From Euleptes europaea (Eukaryota; Chordata; Lepidosauria; Squamata; Sphaerodactylidae): a stretch of 64,000 nt of DNA. The notes under the pieces were generated by a model. It was not told the DNA's origin, made no database searches, and saw nothing but the letters and a program-made list of their open reading frames with translations. Below are positions 1 to 38,335 of the stretch, piece after piece. How positions within the stretch are numbered: the stretch's first letter is position 1; the number at the start of each line of letters is the position of its first letter. The stretch is taken from positions 21,960,542 through 22,024,541 of the forward strand of contig NC_079322.1 in NCBI RefSeq assembly GCF_029931775.1. The letters run 5' to 3'. A program made the position numbers and the translations under genes.

Positions 1-726
1 ATTAATGAGCACGTCATTGGATAACGCACCTAATTTCAATAGCTCCTGGGGGCTCATATGCACACCTGTATAGCCTTGGTCCCAAAGCCGTACCAACCAG
101 TGGCTTAAATACTCCCCCGGCTGCTGCTTAGTATTTTTGGTGATTTCAGTCAGCTCCTGCTGGCTGAAATCCCTCACAGTGCGAGTAACCTGTGCTTGCC
201 CTCCAGGTGGCCCTTTGGCCTTGTTGGTAACCAGAGGTCTTACTTGCACTTTCTCCTTGCTACTACCTTCCCCCTCAGTCCACTCTGCCTCACTGGAATC
301 CCCTGAACCTGCGGAACTCCAGTCTCTAGGGACCTTGAGTGCTCTGGTTTTGTAGGGGTCTTTCTTCTGCTGCTGGTTCCGTTTAATCTTAGTTAAACGA
401 ACAGCTATAGCCCCTGCCTGTTCCTCAGCAGCATTCCTGCCTTCTCTTGCCTTCTTCAAGGCTTCCTGCAGAATTAGTTGCTGTTCTTTTAAGGCACTTA
501 TTTCTGCAGCCTGCTCTTCCACCTGCTTCCAAGAAGCTTCCAACAACTCCCAGACCATTCTTAGTGCAGTGAGAAGTAGCCAACCCACTTTGCCACATTC
601 CTCTACACCTGCACCTTCCCTTATTCCTATCTTTTTAAAGCATTTACTTATTGCCCTGGGTGTGGGACCTCCTGCTTTTTCCAGCTCAGTATCCCATTTG
701 GTAGGTGGGGTTATTGAGTTTAACAT
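1..726 (-). CDS. Endogenous retrovirus gag, N-terminal part (fossil)
   Basis: A minus-strand reading frame begins at the ATG at 726-724, just after the leader of an ERV, and runs to the window edge, so about 240 codons are visible. It has a lysine/glutamate-rich, coiled-coil-like stretch, then a proline/glycine linker and a segment with WLVRLWDQG, which looks like the start of a retroviral capsid region. Position after an LTR and a tRNA primer site supports gag. The part inside the window looks uninterrupted; the rest of the element (pol, env, 3' LTR) would lie to the left and cannot be judged. Retroviral class not assigned. Confidence 0.6.
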   Translation of the reverse strand, partial: MLNSITPPTKWDTELEKAGGPTPRAISKCFKKIGIREGAGVEECGKVGWLLLTALRMVWELLEASWKQVEEQAAEISALKEQQLILQEALKKAREGRNAAEEQAGAIAVRLTKIKRNQQQKKDPYKTRALKVPRDWSSAGSGDSSEAEWTEGEGSSKEKVQVRPLVTNKAKGPPGGQAQVTRTVRDFSQQELTEITKNTKQQPGEYLSHWLVRLWDQGYTGVHMSPQELLKLGALSNDVLIN

Positions 727-817
727 GTGCGCAGCTGGAGCCCATGCACTGGTACACGACCATCCTGGGATGCAGCTTTGCACATTCCCTGCATTCCTTT
801 GACCCCATATTGCCTCT

Positions 818-838
818 GGAATCCTGCTCACAGCGCCA
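818..838 (-). other. Retroviral primer-binding site, tRNA-Ser type
   Basis: Read on the minus strand, the site starts TGGCGCTGTGAGCAGG, two bases after the LTR end. It is complementary to the 3' end of a vertebrate tRNA-Ser(CGA) as I remember that sequence. Confidence 0.65.
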
Positions 839-840
839 AT

Positions 841-1276
841 TGTATTACCCATGGTTAGGTAAAGAAATTGATTCCAATAGGCAAGTGTTGGGGGAAACAA
901 AGTATGCAGTTTTATTAAACAAAAAATACACCCTTTTACCCAAGCTAAGTAAACTTTTAACAAAAATACCCTTTTATCCAGGCTGAATATGGAGATGGGA
1001 AGTTGTCTCCTGGGAGGCAAGCAAGCCGCTTCTTCTCTGGCAGCCGTCCTGATGCTCCAGACGCCCTCCGGCTGGCTGGCTGGCTGGCCGGCTTGAAGCC
1101 CTCCCCTTCTTTTAACAGAGTGAAAACTAACCTTTTCTCCCATCACCAGGTGCTCATCATTTACAGTGCTGTGTGAAACTCCCTAATGACCTGAGATTGC
1201 TCTCACATGGGGAAGGGCTGCATTGACCACCATCTACCTCCTCGTAGTACAATGGTCTTCCGCAGTTTCCACTACA
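841..1276 (-). mobile_element. ERV 5' LTR (minus strand)
   Basis: About 436 bp bounded on the minus strand by TGTAGTGG at its start and TAATACA at its end, i.e. a TGTA/TACA terminal inverted repeat. The downstream end abuts the primer site. An AATAAA lies at 911-916 (minus). The outer border at 1276 is inferred from the TG..CA rule because the partner LTR is outside the window. Age cannot be dated without the second LTR. Confidence 0.6.
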
Positions 1277-1907
1277 AGTATGGACTCATTAGCCAGCTGA
1301 TTTTTCAATACATTTTGCTGTATGATCTTCTGATGGCAGGCCATCTGTATTGGGATTATTGTGTAAATTTCTAATTATTTTGATCCAAGATTTAGGTTGT
1401 AAGTATTACCATCTGCCATCCATGTTTATTTACACTGTGAACAGAAAAGTTATGCTAAAGATAATTGCTTCCCCTTGACTCATTTGAGACTGAATAGACA
1501 TTAGTTTTAATAACTTCAAGTATTTTCTTAGTTTTTGGAGATGTACATTTCCTAAATATTCTCTTAAATAATCTAGCAAGTTTCCTTCTCGTGGGGAGGG
1601 GGTTGTAGCATTTGGTGCTGGTCTCTTATTACCACCTGTGAGTCTCCTACTAGAAAATGAGCAAGTCTGTCAAGGGCATCCTTAGTTTAAACAATGGTGT
1701 TTCAGTTTCTAACAGTTCACTATTCCCATTATAATGCATCATTTGCAGCCTTTTTCTGATAGTAAAAGTCTGTCAATCGTGTCTGAATGCAAGTTACACA
1801 AAAGTAGAATTTGTTCTTCCATTTTTAGTTTGATAAAGAAACAGTTTTGTAGTACAGATGGACTGGAGTGAAACTAAGAAACATAACTTAAAATATGTTT
1901 TGTTGGA
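1277..1907. other. Intergenic, nothing recognised
   Basis: AT-rich single-copy-looking DNA between the retroviral LTR and a MITE fragment; no coding or RNA signal seen. Confidence 0.5.
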
Positions 1908-2105
1908 GGGCCGCCAACTTTGGCTTGGGAAATCCGTGTAGATTTTGAAATGGAGCCTGGGGAAGGCAGGGCCCTCAAAAGCCATAATGCCAAAGTCCAC
2001 CCTCCAAAGCAGTCATTTTTTTCAGGGGAACTGATCTCTGTAGTCTGGCTATTAGCTGTACTTCCAGGGGAGTGCCAGGCCCCAGCTGGAGGGTTGACAA
2101 TCCTA
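1908..2105 (-). mobile_element. hAT-type MITE (TAGGGTTG family), old copy
   Basis: Reverse-oriented, diverged member of the short element seen many times in this window: CAGGGGAACTGATCTCTGTAG core and a CCAGCTGGAGGGTTGACAATCC end. It belongs to the variant whose middle reads like CTCCAAAGCAG. Confidence 0.6.
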
Positions 2106-3639
2106 TCTTGATGTCAAATGTTATTTCCAATACTACTGCTGCATCAATGCCAAAATTCAAATAAATTGAAAGTTGTTCACTAACAAATGGACAAACCTTG
2201 TCTATTTGTTGAGGGGCACCTTTGAAGAATGTCGTTTAATACTTCTAGTTTTGCTTACAATTTCCTCTTAATCTTCTATAAACTGTCATAGTTGTTAATT
2301 CCTGCTAACCTGTCATGTTGCTTTCTCAGGGCCTCTGTGCCATAGGCTTGAAAGATTTCATATTACGGTAAAGCTTTGTCTTACCAGCTATCCTTGTACC
2401 TTTAATCATTTTGCCAAAACTTGTCTTTGAGTGTTTCCTAAGTGTATATAGGGAAATATTTTGTGGAGTCCCCCGCCCCCAGCATTTTAGAATACCTTAG
2501 AATTATAAGTTTTTCCCCTGCTCTTGCTGTGACTCTACAAGACCTCTACTTATTTTATCATACAGTTGGGACCTATGTATGTTTTTACAATGACTTTTGC
2601 AGGATCAATTTAGGTACCAGAATGAACCCAGAACAGCTGTTTCTTTTCTATATAATTGCATCTCACAGATGTTTAAGTCCATGATTTCCTTCATTGGTGA
2701 CCAGCTGTTAATCAAACACCTTTCAGAATAAAGGCAGTCATTAAGCAGTTCTTCTGGTACATTCTTTCTAATCAACTCCTAATTACCCCAAAATTAGTCA
2801 AACGTACCCCATTTCATTAGACCCTGTACAGGTGGATCTTGTTAACCCTTGTTGGATTTAGGATTATACACAGCTGAAATAGAGGTCAAAAGGTTGTCAC
2901 TTCCCTCCTTTGACAGTAGTCTTTAACAGGTGAAGAACAACCAAGGTTAGATATGGAATGTATGTTCTGTCATATCTAATTACACACTCAAAGCTAATTG
3001 GTGAACAAAGGTCTGTTTGTTAAGTAATATAATCAAATGCTATTTACACGTCTTGTTCTTAAACCAAACCACTGATAATTGCATTCAAATTCCATACAAA
3101 GTCCTTTACTGCAAGAATGTTATTCTTGTACCTGCTAATGGCCAGGCCTTTATGTGGGGGTCCCGTTCCAAGGGCTTTGCAGCTTTTGCCTTAGCAGGGA
3201 ACAATAGAAAATTCATCCCTGGTAGGGTTCTAGAAAACAGAATACTTTCCCCTCCCGAACACTGAAAGGGAAAGTTTGGGTGTGCTCCTTACACATGCCA
3301 CCCCCCACTATCAAAAATAAATTACAGCAGTGGAAGTGACCTGTGGACTCAACCTGTATTCTTTACTAAGCACACCTGTACAATGGGAGGCTCCTGGATA
3401 GAATTATATCACAGTGCCAATCTGATATGTTGTAATGCTGCATCCAAAATAACAAAGAATGAAGATAGCCTGTCTCAAGCTTATGCTCGACCGGTTAATC
3501 TCTACACTCTAAACCCCAGTGCACCAGGCTAAGTGTTTGTCAGAAACACAGTATATAAATATTTCAACAAAACAATATTCTGGATCCAAATCTTTGTTTT
3601 CTACTGTTGCAGACAATCATTGGCAGACAATCCCTTTGA
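2106..3639. other. Intergenic, nothing recognised
   Basis: Lies beyond the probable poly(A) site of ANLN. No repeat family, exon or RNA gene recognised on either strand. Confidence 0.45.
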
Positions 3640-4805
3640 TACATTTAAACATTTATTTATGTGGAGAAGTTTATAAACATCAGGGAAAAATAGCAATTGT
3701 CTTACAGAAAGGAGCAGTTAAAGTGTTAGTGTCTAAGCATATAAAGCAACAGTTTAGAGGAAGTGCTCTGATGCTATTTTAATACACACAGCAGCGACAC
3801 AGCATGTCGTGGTACCCAGCAGAAAGCATGTGTGAACGCTGCACATCTGATGCTTAACTGAGAAACTTGGCCACCGCACTCATCGGCCAAATTTACCTGC
3901 AGTGACAGACATCTCAGCTATAAAAACCTACAGACCCTGAGTGCCTAAGTAAGCTCTACAGTCTACATGATATTCCTATGGCTTCCTAGTGCTGAAAGGT
4001 CAGTGGAAGTTTTAATTTGCTCGAACTATGCAATGCAAGTTGAATATGGCTAGGGAAAGAACAGTGAGAAGAACTGTTTTGTTTTTAAAAAGAGCAGCTT
4101 CAAGAAAATATTCAGAATGCTTGTTTTCTAGGAAAATGTGCAACATCTTGCATAATTGGACATACCTGTAAACATATTATGTGCAATACCATGCACTAAT
4201 GCATTTCTGCTTAACTTTATTTTGCCTATCGGGATCTATGGCTATTCTACCTTGTTCATATTCTAGACCGACACTTTTTACAAGTGCCAAGTATTGAATG
4301 TTAATTCCCAGGTGTTTCTTCTTTTAAATCCCCAATTAGTTTCTTAAGATACCTTTATTATGTAAAGCATTGAAGTTCCTGCTTCAGCGCCAGTTCCCCA
4401 CTAAACCAGAAAGCTTAGCAGTATCCCAGTATGGAAAACCCTGTGCACGATAAAGCTGAGTTTTTTCTCTCTTTGCTTTCTTCAGCTCTTGAAATAAACC
4501 AAGCCCTGTTTAGTTAATAGAAACTGATTTTAATAGGGTACTGAACTATAGATTTCAAGGCATTATAAATATTTAGCACACTCAAGAAGAGCTTAAAAAC
4601 CAGCTTCCGTACTCCAATACTAGAAAAGAGTTAGAACTCTAAATGCAGCAAAGAGTGCCATACATACAACACACCCGCTTCCACATTTTAAAGCATGAAG
4701 TGTAATGTAGAATCCAAAACACCGTATACAAAAGTCTTCATTAAGTAGTGATAGGGTTTGCCTTTGGCTTTATAAGCAAGCTTTCTGGGGGAGGTTTCCC
4801 ACAAT
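3640..4805 (-). other. ANLN: ANLN 3' untranslated region (probable)
   Basis: Follows the ANLN stop on the minus strand. Minus-strand AATAAA hexamers occur at 4354-4359, 4217-4222 and 3652-3657. The last, in an ATAAATAAAT context, would give a UTR of roughly 1.15 kb, similar to my recollection of the human one. The end point is inferred. Confidence 0.5.
3652..3657 (-). terminator. ANLN: Candidate distal poly(A) signal of ANLN
   Basis: AATAAA on the minus strand, within two overlapping hexamer-like units, about 1.15 kb after the stop codon. Two nearer hexamers (4354, 4217) are alternatives. Confidence 0.4.
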
Positions 4806-33654
<28,849 letters not shown>

Positions 33655-33950
33655 GTCTGCAGGCGCCGCCGACGGCGCTCGCGCTCCCTCCGCTCCGTCT
33701 CGTGCTCAGCTGCGCAGAAGCGGCGACCAACCGCCCTTCAGATTTGAATTTCAGCGCCCGTTGGGGCCGAGCCCCGCAGCGCGCCTGCGCCCCGCCCACC
33801 AGCCGATTCCGCTCGGCCCAGCCCGGTCACGTGGGCGGCGGACTCGACCGAGAGGGAGTCTGCGGCGCCCGGGCCTCCGCAAGCGCACGCTTTCCGGCAA
33901 CGTGGGCTCGTCGTAGGGACGGGGCGTTTCGGTCCCCACGCCTTTACTTG
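33655..33950 (-). promoter_or_regulatory. ANLN: ANLN CpG-rich promoter
   Basis: GC- and CpG-rich DNA directly upstream of the ANLN start, with GC-box-like GGGCGG (minus). No TATA box seen. Human ANLN is transcribed from a CpG island facing KIAA0895, so some divergent activity is possible here. Confidence 0.65.
33743..33748. promoter_or_regulatory. ANLN: Candidate CHR element of ANLN
   Basis: TTTGAA about 90 bases upstream of the ATG, flanked by GC-box-like CCGCCC. The CHR (TTTGAA/TTYRAA) is bound by DREAM and MMB in G2/M genes, a class that includes ANLN. The motif is short, so the call rests on position and gene class. Confidence 0.4.
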
Positions 33951-33959
33951 AATGCTATT

Positions 33960-34252
33960 TCACAGTGGGTAGCCGTGTTAGTCTGTTTGCAGTAGTAGAA
34001 AAGCGAAAGAGTCCAGTAGCACCTTAAAGACTAACAAAAATATTTTCTGGCAGGGTATGAGCTTTCGTGAGCCACAGCTCACTTCTTCAGATACAGCTAG
34101 AATGTGAATCACATCGGTCTTTAAGTAGAGGACAGATGGATTCACATTCTAGCTGTATCTGAAGAAGTGAGCTGTGGGTCACGAAAGCTCATACCCTGCC
34201 AGAAAATATTTTTGTTAGTCTTTAAGGTGCTACTGGACTCTTGCTCTTTTTT
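33960..34252. mobile_element. Hairpin element, copy B
   Basis: Same head TCACAGTGGGTAGCCGTG as copy A. Left arm about 34006-34110, 28-base loop 34111-34138, right arm 34139-34250. Flanked by AATGCTATT (33951-33959, 34253-34261). The right flank is then locally duplicated (TTTTTTAATGCTATTGTTCA twice, 34247-34300). It lies 0.3 kb from the ANLN start. Confidence 0.9.
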
Positions 34253-34312
34253 AATGCTATTGTTCACGTGGTTCACTTTTTTAATGCTATTGTTCAAGCT
34301 GAGATCACGCTG

Positions 34313-34545
34313 TGAGTGTGTGTGTGTAAAGTGCCGTCAAGTTGCAGCCGACTTATGGCGACCCCTTTTTGGGGTTTTCATGGCAAGAGACTAACAGGTG
34401 GTTTGCCAGTGCCTTCCTCTGCACAGCGACCCTAGTATTCCTTGGTGGTCTCCAAGCCAAATACTTACCAGGGCTGACCCTGCTTAGCTTCTGAGATCTG
34501 ACGAGATCAGGCTAGCCTGGGCCATCCAGGTCAGGGCGAGATCAA
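34313..34545 (-). mobile_element. 5S rRNA-derived SINE
   Basis: Minus strand: CTGATCTCGTCAGATCTCAG, AGCTAAGCAGGGTCAGCCC and AGTATTTGG match 5S rRNA. The tail has GGCACTGGCAAACCACCTG, CTTGCCATGAAAACC and GACTTGACGGCACTTT-like sequence ending in CA repeats. GAGATCA flanks both ends. Confidence 0.9.
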
Positions 34546-34675
34546 CCTACCCATGTCTATTAACGTAATCCTTACAACAAACAAACAAAAAAACCGTAGT
34601 GTGAAGAGGATGGTTGACGTTCAATTTAGAGGTTTCAAAGAGTGTTTGCTATGCTGGTTAGTTGATAGGGTTGCC

Positions 34676-34867
34676 AACCTCCAAGTACTAGCTGGAGATC
34701 TCCTGCTATTACAACTGATCTCCAGCCAGAAGAGATCAGTTCCCCTGGAGAAAATGGCTGCTTTGGCAATTGGACTATATAGCATCGAAGTCCCTCCCCC
34801 AAACCCTGCCCTCCTCAGGCTCCGCCCCCAAAAAATCTCCAGGTATTTCCTGGAGCTGGCAGCCCTA
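34676..34867 (+). mobile_element. hAT-type MITE (TAGGGTTG family)
   Basis: TAGGGTTGCCAACC at the left, GGCAGCCCTA at the right, with the family core GGAGAAAATGGCTGCTTTGG. 192 bp; target repeats not clear. Confidence 0.85.
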
Positions 34868-35054
34868 TTTGCGGGGTCGCTTTTGAAAGCTGTACATCAG
34901 AGGTGTTGTCATTCCCCACCCTCAGCTGCTTGTTCCTTGGAATGAGGGGTGCAACACAACAGTTAGAGCATCTGCAGACAAAATTAAGTTGTTTTCCATC
35001 GGCAGAGTTCACAATTTGTCACCACTGTAAAAAGCTGCACAGCACAATCCTATA

Positions 35055-35240
35055 GGTTTTCAACCGCCAGGTGGGACCTGGATCTCTCCTGGAATTACAA
35101 CTGATCTCGACTACAGAGATTAGTTTCCCTGGAGAAAGTGGAGGGTAGACTCTGGCATTATAGCCTGCTGAGATCCCTCCCCGCAAAACCTCACTTTCCC
35201 CAGGCTTCACCCCCAAAATCTCTTGGCTGGAAAATGGCCT
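35055..35240 (+). mobile_element. hAT-type MITE (TAGGGTTG family), old copy
   Basis: Diverged: TTCAACCGCCAGGTGGGACC, ATTACAACTGATCTCGAC and TTTCCCTGGAGAAAGTGG. Confidence 0.65.
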
Positions 35241-36740
35241 CCAGAACGACTCTCTAGGAATTTCCCCATATTTCTATGGTCTATATCTTAGAGAGTAAAG
35301 AAAATCCCTACAGTTGTCATCACATCCTCTCCAGACTCTGCCCTCAAAATCTCCCAGCATTTGCAATGCTATTACATGCACAGTAACATGTTCTACAAGG
35401 AAGAAACAGCAACCGGATAGAGAAATTACTCTTATGTCTCCCCCAGGGCAGCCCTCTCTGGGTCAGGTAGGTTCCAGAGGCAGCATCTCTGCAGCCTGTC
35501 TTGGAGGGAGCTGGGCACTATGGGTTAGGGTTAGGGTTCCCTTCATGCTGTCTCTGCTGATTTGGTGCCCCAAGTAGCCACCTGGGATGCTTGGGCGTCA
35601 AACAGACTCTTAGCAGAGCCCCAGAGAGGAAAAACAAAATGCTAACCCTACTTTTCTTTGCCTGTTTTCTTCAACCACCTCTGTGAATAAACTGACGTTA
35701 CCCTCCACGCTTTTTACAGTCTTGAGTTTTCTTTGGCCACCAAAGTGAAAGGAGGAAGACGTTTAAGATTCAACCATGGCATAAAGTTTAATTTCAGTTC
35801 CGGCGCTTTGCTGGAGGCAAACCCTCTGCCAAACATCATCCCCTGGCTCTGGTTAAAAGTCAGGCGACTTCGCCCTCCCTCCAAATTGCGAGGTCATTGT
35901 GAACCAAGTGCAGAATAGAATCCAGCAGGATGAGTCACAGTGTGATGTCATAGAAGCCTTAAAAGAAAGTTCTAGAAAGCAAGGTGTGTATCTGTTATTG
36001 TCTGATACGAGCCAAATAGTACCAGTTTGGGAGGACCTTTGAGCCCGCTAGGTATTTGCCAAAATGAGGACTTGGAGTCTCTTCCAGACCACGGTTACCC
36101 TACATCTGGTCTGATCTTTTAGTAAATGCAGTACCAAGAACCCAGGAAGAGCAAAAGAGCATATATACAATTATATTCAAACTGAGGTCCTTTTTAACTT
36201 AAGGTAATGCAGCACTCTTGCTTGTTTTACTTGGATAGCCCAAAGCACAGGGAGAAACAGAACGTATTTCTGTGATTCTGGATTATATTCTGCAGAGAAT
36301 ACGGCTCCTACAAGATTGTCATTTTGCTCAGGTAAGTCTAGATATCCATGTGTAATCTTGCTTTGAGAGCTCAAATCCTAGGGTGGAGGAGAGATTTTTA
36401 AAGTATGAAAGCTGAGGGGTTTGTATGCTATGCTTTCTTTTTTTCGAACGAGGACAACAAAAAAATGAAGGGTTGGACCTGAACTAGCTGCCAAAGGCTC
36501 TGATGTGCTACGTCAGAATTCGTGTTTTTAAAATAATCCCATTTGGGCCCAAATGCGCTTTTCATACTTCACAAATAAATTTGTCAGATTTGAATACATT
36601 TCTTATAACATGATTTCCTCCTCCAAAGTCTCTGGTACACCAGAGTTTATATAAAATACCTTAGGGCAGGAGTCCCCCAATCTCATTGACACTGTGAGCA
36701 GTTTTTAGGGGGAGCAGGTCTCCCACTTTAGCAGGACACC
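35241..36740. other. Intergenic between the two promoters, nothing recognised
   Basis: No exon or repeat family seen apart from a short GGGTTAGGGTTAGGGTT at 35522-35538 and a CAGGAGTCCCCCAATCTCA hAT-like end near 36667. Confidence 0.45.
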
Positions 36741-36744
36741 TGAT

Positions 36745-36958
36745 TTTGTAAGGTTGCCAACTTCAGGTTAGGAAATTGCTGGAGATTTGGGAATAGATCC
36801 TGAGGCGGTCAGGGTTTGGAGAAGGGAGGGACCTCTGCGGGGTATAATGCCACAAAGTCCATCCTCCAAAGCAGCAAGGGGAACTGATCTCTGTAGTTTG
36901 GAAATCAGTTATAATTTCAGGAGCTTTCCAGCCCCACCTGGAGGCTGGCAGCCATACA
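36745..36958 (-). mobile_element. hAT-type MITE (TAGGGTTG family), old copy
   Basis: Reverse orientation, diverged: GGGAACTGATCTCTGTAGTT and CACCTGGAGGCTGGCAGCC; same variant as 1908-2105. Confidence 0.7.
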
Positions 36959-36997
36959 GGATTGGCTCCCCTGCCACTACTTCATAGGCTGGTGGAA

Positions 36998-37418
36998 TAG
37001 GGTTGCCAACCACCAGGTACTAGCTGGAGATCTCCTGCTATTACAACTGATCTCCATAGGGTTGCAAGGTCTCTCTTTGCCACTGACGGGAGGTTTTTTG
37101 GGTGGAGCCTGAGGAGGCCGGGGTTTGAGGAGGGGAGGGACTTCAATGCCACAGAGTCCAATTGCCAAAGTAGCCATTTTCTCCAGGGGAACTGATCTCT
37201 ATTGGCTGGAGATCAGTTGTAATAGCAGGCAATCTCCAGCTACTACCTGGAGGTTGGCAACCCTAGATCTCCAGCTGATAGAGATCAGTTCAGCTGGAGA
37301 AAATGGCTGCTTTGGCAATTGGACTCTATGGCATTGAAGTCCCTCCCCAAAATCCGCCCTCCTCAGGCTCTGGCCCCAAAACCTCCTGCCGGTGGTAAAG
37401 AGGGACCTGGCAATCTTA
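36998..37418 (+). mobile_element. hAT-type MITE split by a second copy of itself
   Basis: Outer element starts TAGGGTTGCCAACC and ends GACCTGGCAATCTTA, with target repeats TGGTGGAA/TAGTGGAA. Its two halves (36998-37056 and 37266-37418) are separated by a complete copy of the same family. Confidence 0.9.
37057..37265 (-). mobile_element. Inner MITE of the nested pair
   Basis: 209 bp, reverse to the outer copy: TAGGGTTGCAAGG at the left, GGTTGGCAACCCTA at the right. Flanked by a perfect 8-bp repeat GATCTCCA (37049-37056, 37266-37273). Confidence 0.92.
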
Positions 37419-37500
37419 TAGTGGAAGGAAATTGGGGAGTTCCACCAGAGTCGTGCTGATGCAAAACATCATTTCCAGCGTAAAACCAGTTTAACCGGAT

Positions 37501-37920
37501 TTTTTTTTGTTGTGTGGGGGGGTGGCAATCAGAAAAGGCCAAACATTCCCCTATGAAGGTTGCAGTTTCTAAATGGGTGTGTTCCCCACAGAAACACAGA
37601 TGATGCCTTCAGGGGTTTCTTGAAGCACTTCCTGCTCTGATGAGCAAGAAGAAAGCCAGGACTGGCCATTCACTTTGGGAAAGGGATGCTCTGCAGAAGG
37701 GACACCAGGAAACCCATTGGCAGGCATCATGGTGTCCATTGGTGCCGCATTGGGTATGCCTGGCTGCCTTAGGACAATGCCATCCATGCTTTGGCACTGA
37801 AAATTGCAGAAGGAAGCTGGTCCAGTCTACATCTTTACTATCACTGATTTTCCTTGGTCGGTGCCCTATACTTTCCCCCAGTTCTCTCCAGAAAGGTGCC
37901 AAAACAGTAGAGAACATGTC
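37501..37920 (-). pseudogene. Possible processed pseudogene, parent unknown
   Basis: On the minus strand two abutting frames look protein-like: first KISDSKDVDWTSFLLQFSVP, then, after an apparent frameshift near 37790, MDTMMPANGFPGVPSAEHPF and VLQETPEGIICVSV up to a stop at 37569. About 60 bases later comes an A-rich run (A9 after AAC) near 37501-37512, as expected of a retrocopy. I do not recognise the parent, and no flanking repeat was found. Confidence 0.35.
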
Positions 37921-38085
37921 TGTGCTAGATTTTCATTGGTGTAATTTTTTTACAGCGAAAAGTAGCATTTTGAGGAGATGCAAAGCGCTTCCCCTCCTTT
38001 TGCTGCAGAGCTGTATTCCTTCCCCTTTTCTTGTCAAAGCAGTTGCCAAGAAGAGTGGAGGAACTGTACTGGACACCCTGGAGAA

Positions 38086-38335
38086 GAGGGGAGTGGACAA
38101 GTTCATGGCTACTAGTAAAAATGGCTACTAGTCATGATGCATACCTATTCTCTCCAGGATCAGAGGAGCATGCCTGTTATATCAGGTGCTGTGAACACAG
38201 GCAGGATAATGGTGCTGCAGTTGTCATGTTTGTGGGCTTCCTTGAGGCACCTGGTTGGCCACTATGTGAACAGTCTGCTGGACTTGATGGACCTTGGTCT
38301 GATCCAGCATGGCCTTTCTTAAGTTCTTATGAGTG
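38086..38335 (+). mobile_element. CR1 LINE 3' fragment
   Basis: AGAGGAGCATGCCTGTTAT, GGCACCTGGTTGGCCACTAT, TGATGGACCTTGGTCTGATC and an end TTCTTAAGTTCTTATG; parallels the 50185-50743 copy. Confidence 0.85.

Noticed and set aside
35522-35538. Telomere-like GGGTTAGGGTTAGGGTT
   Set aside because: Fewer than three repeats; too short to claim an interstitial telomere.
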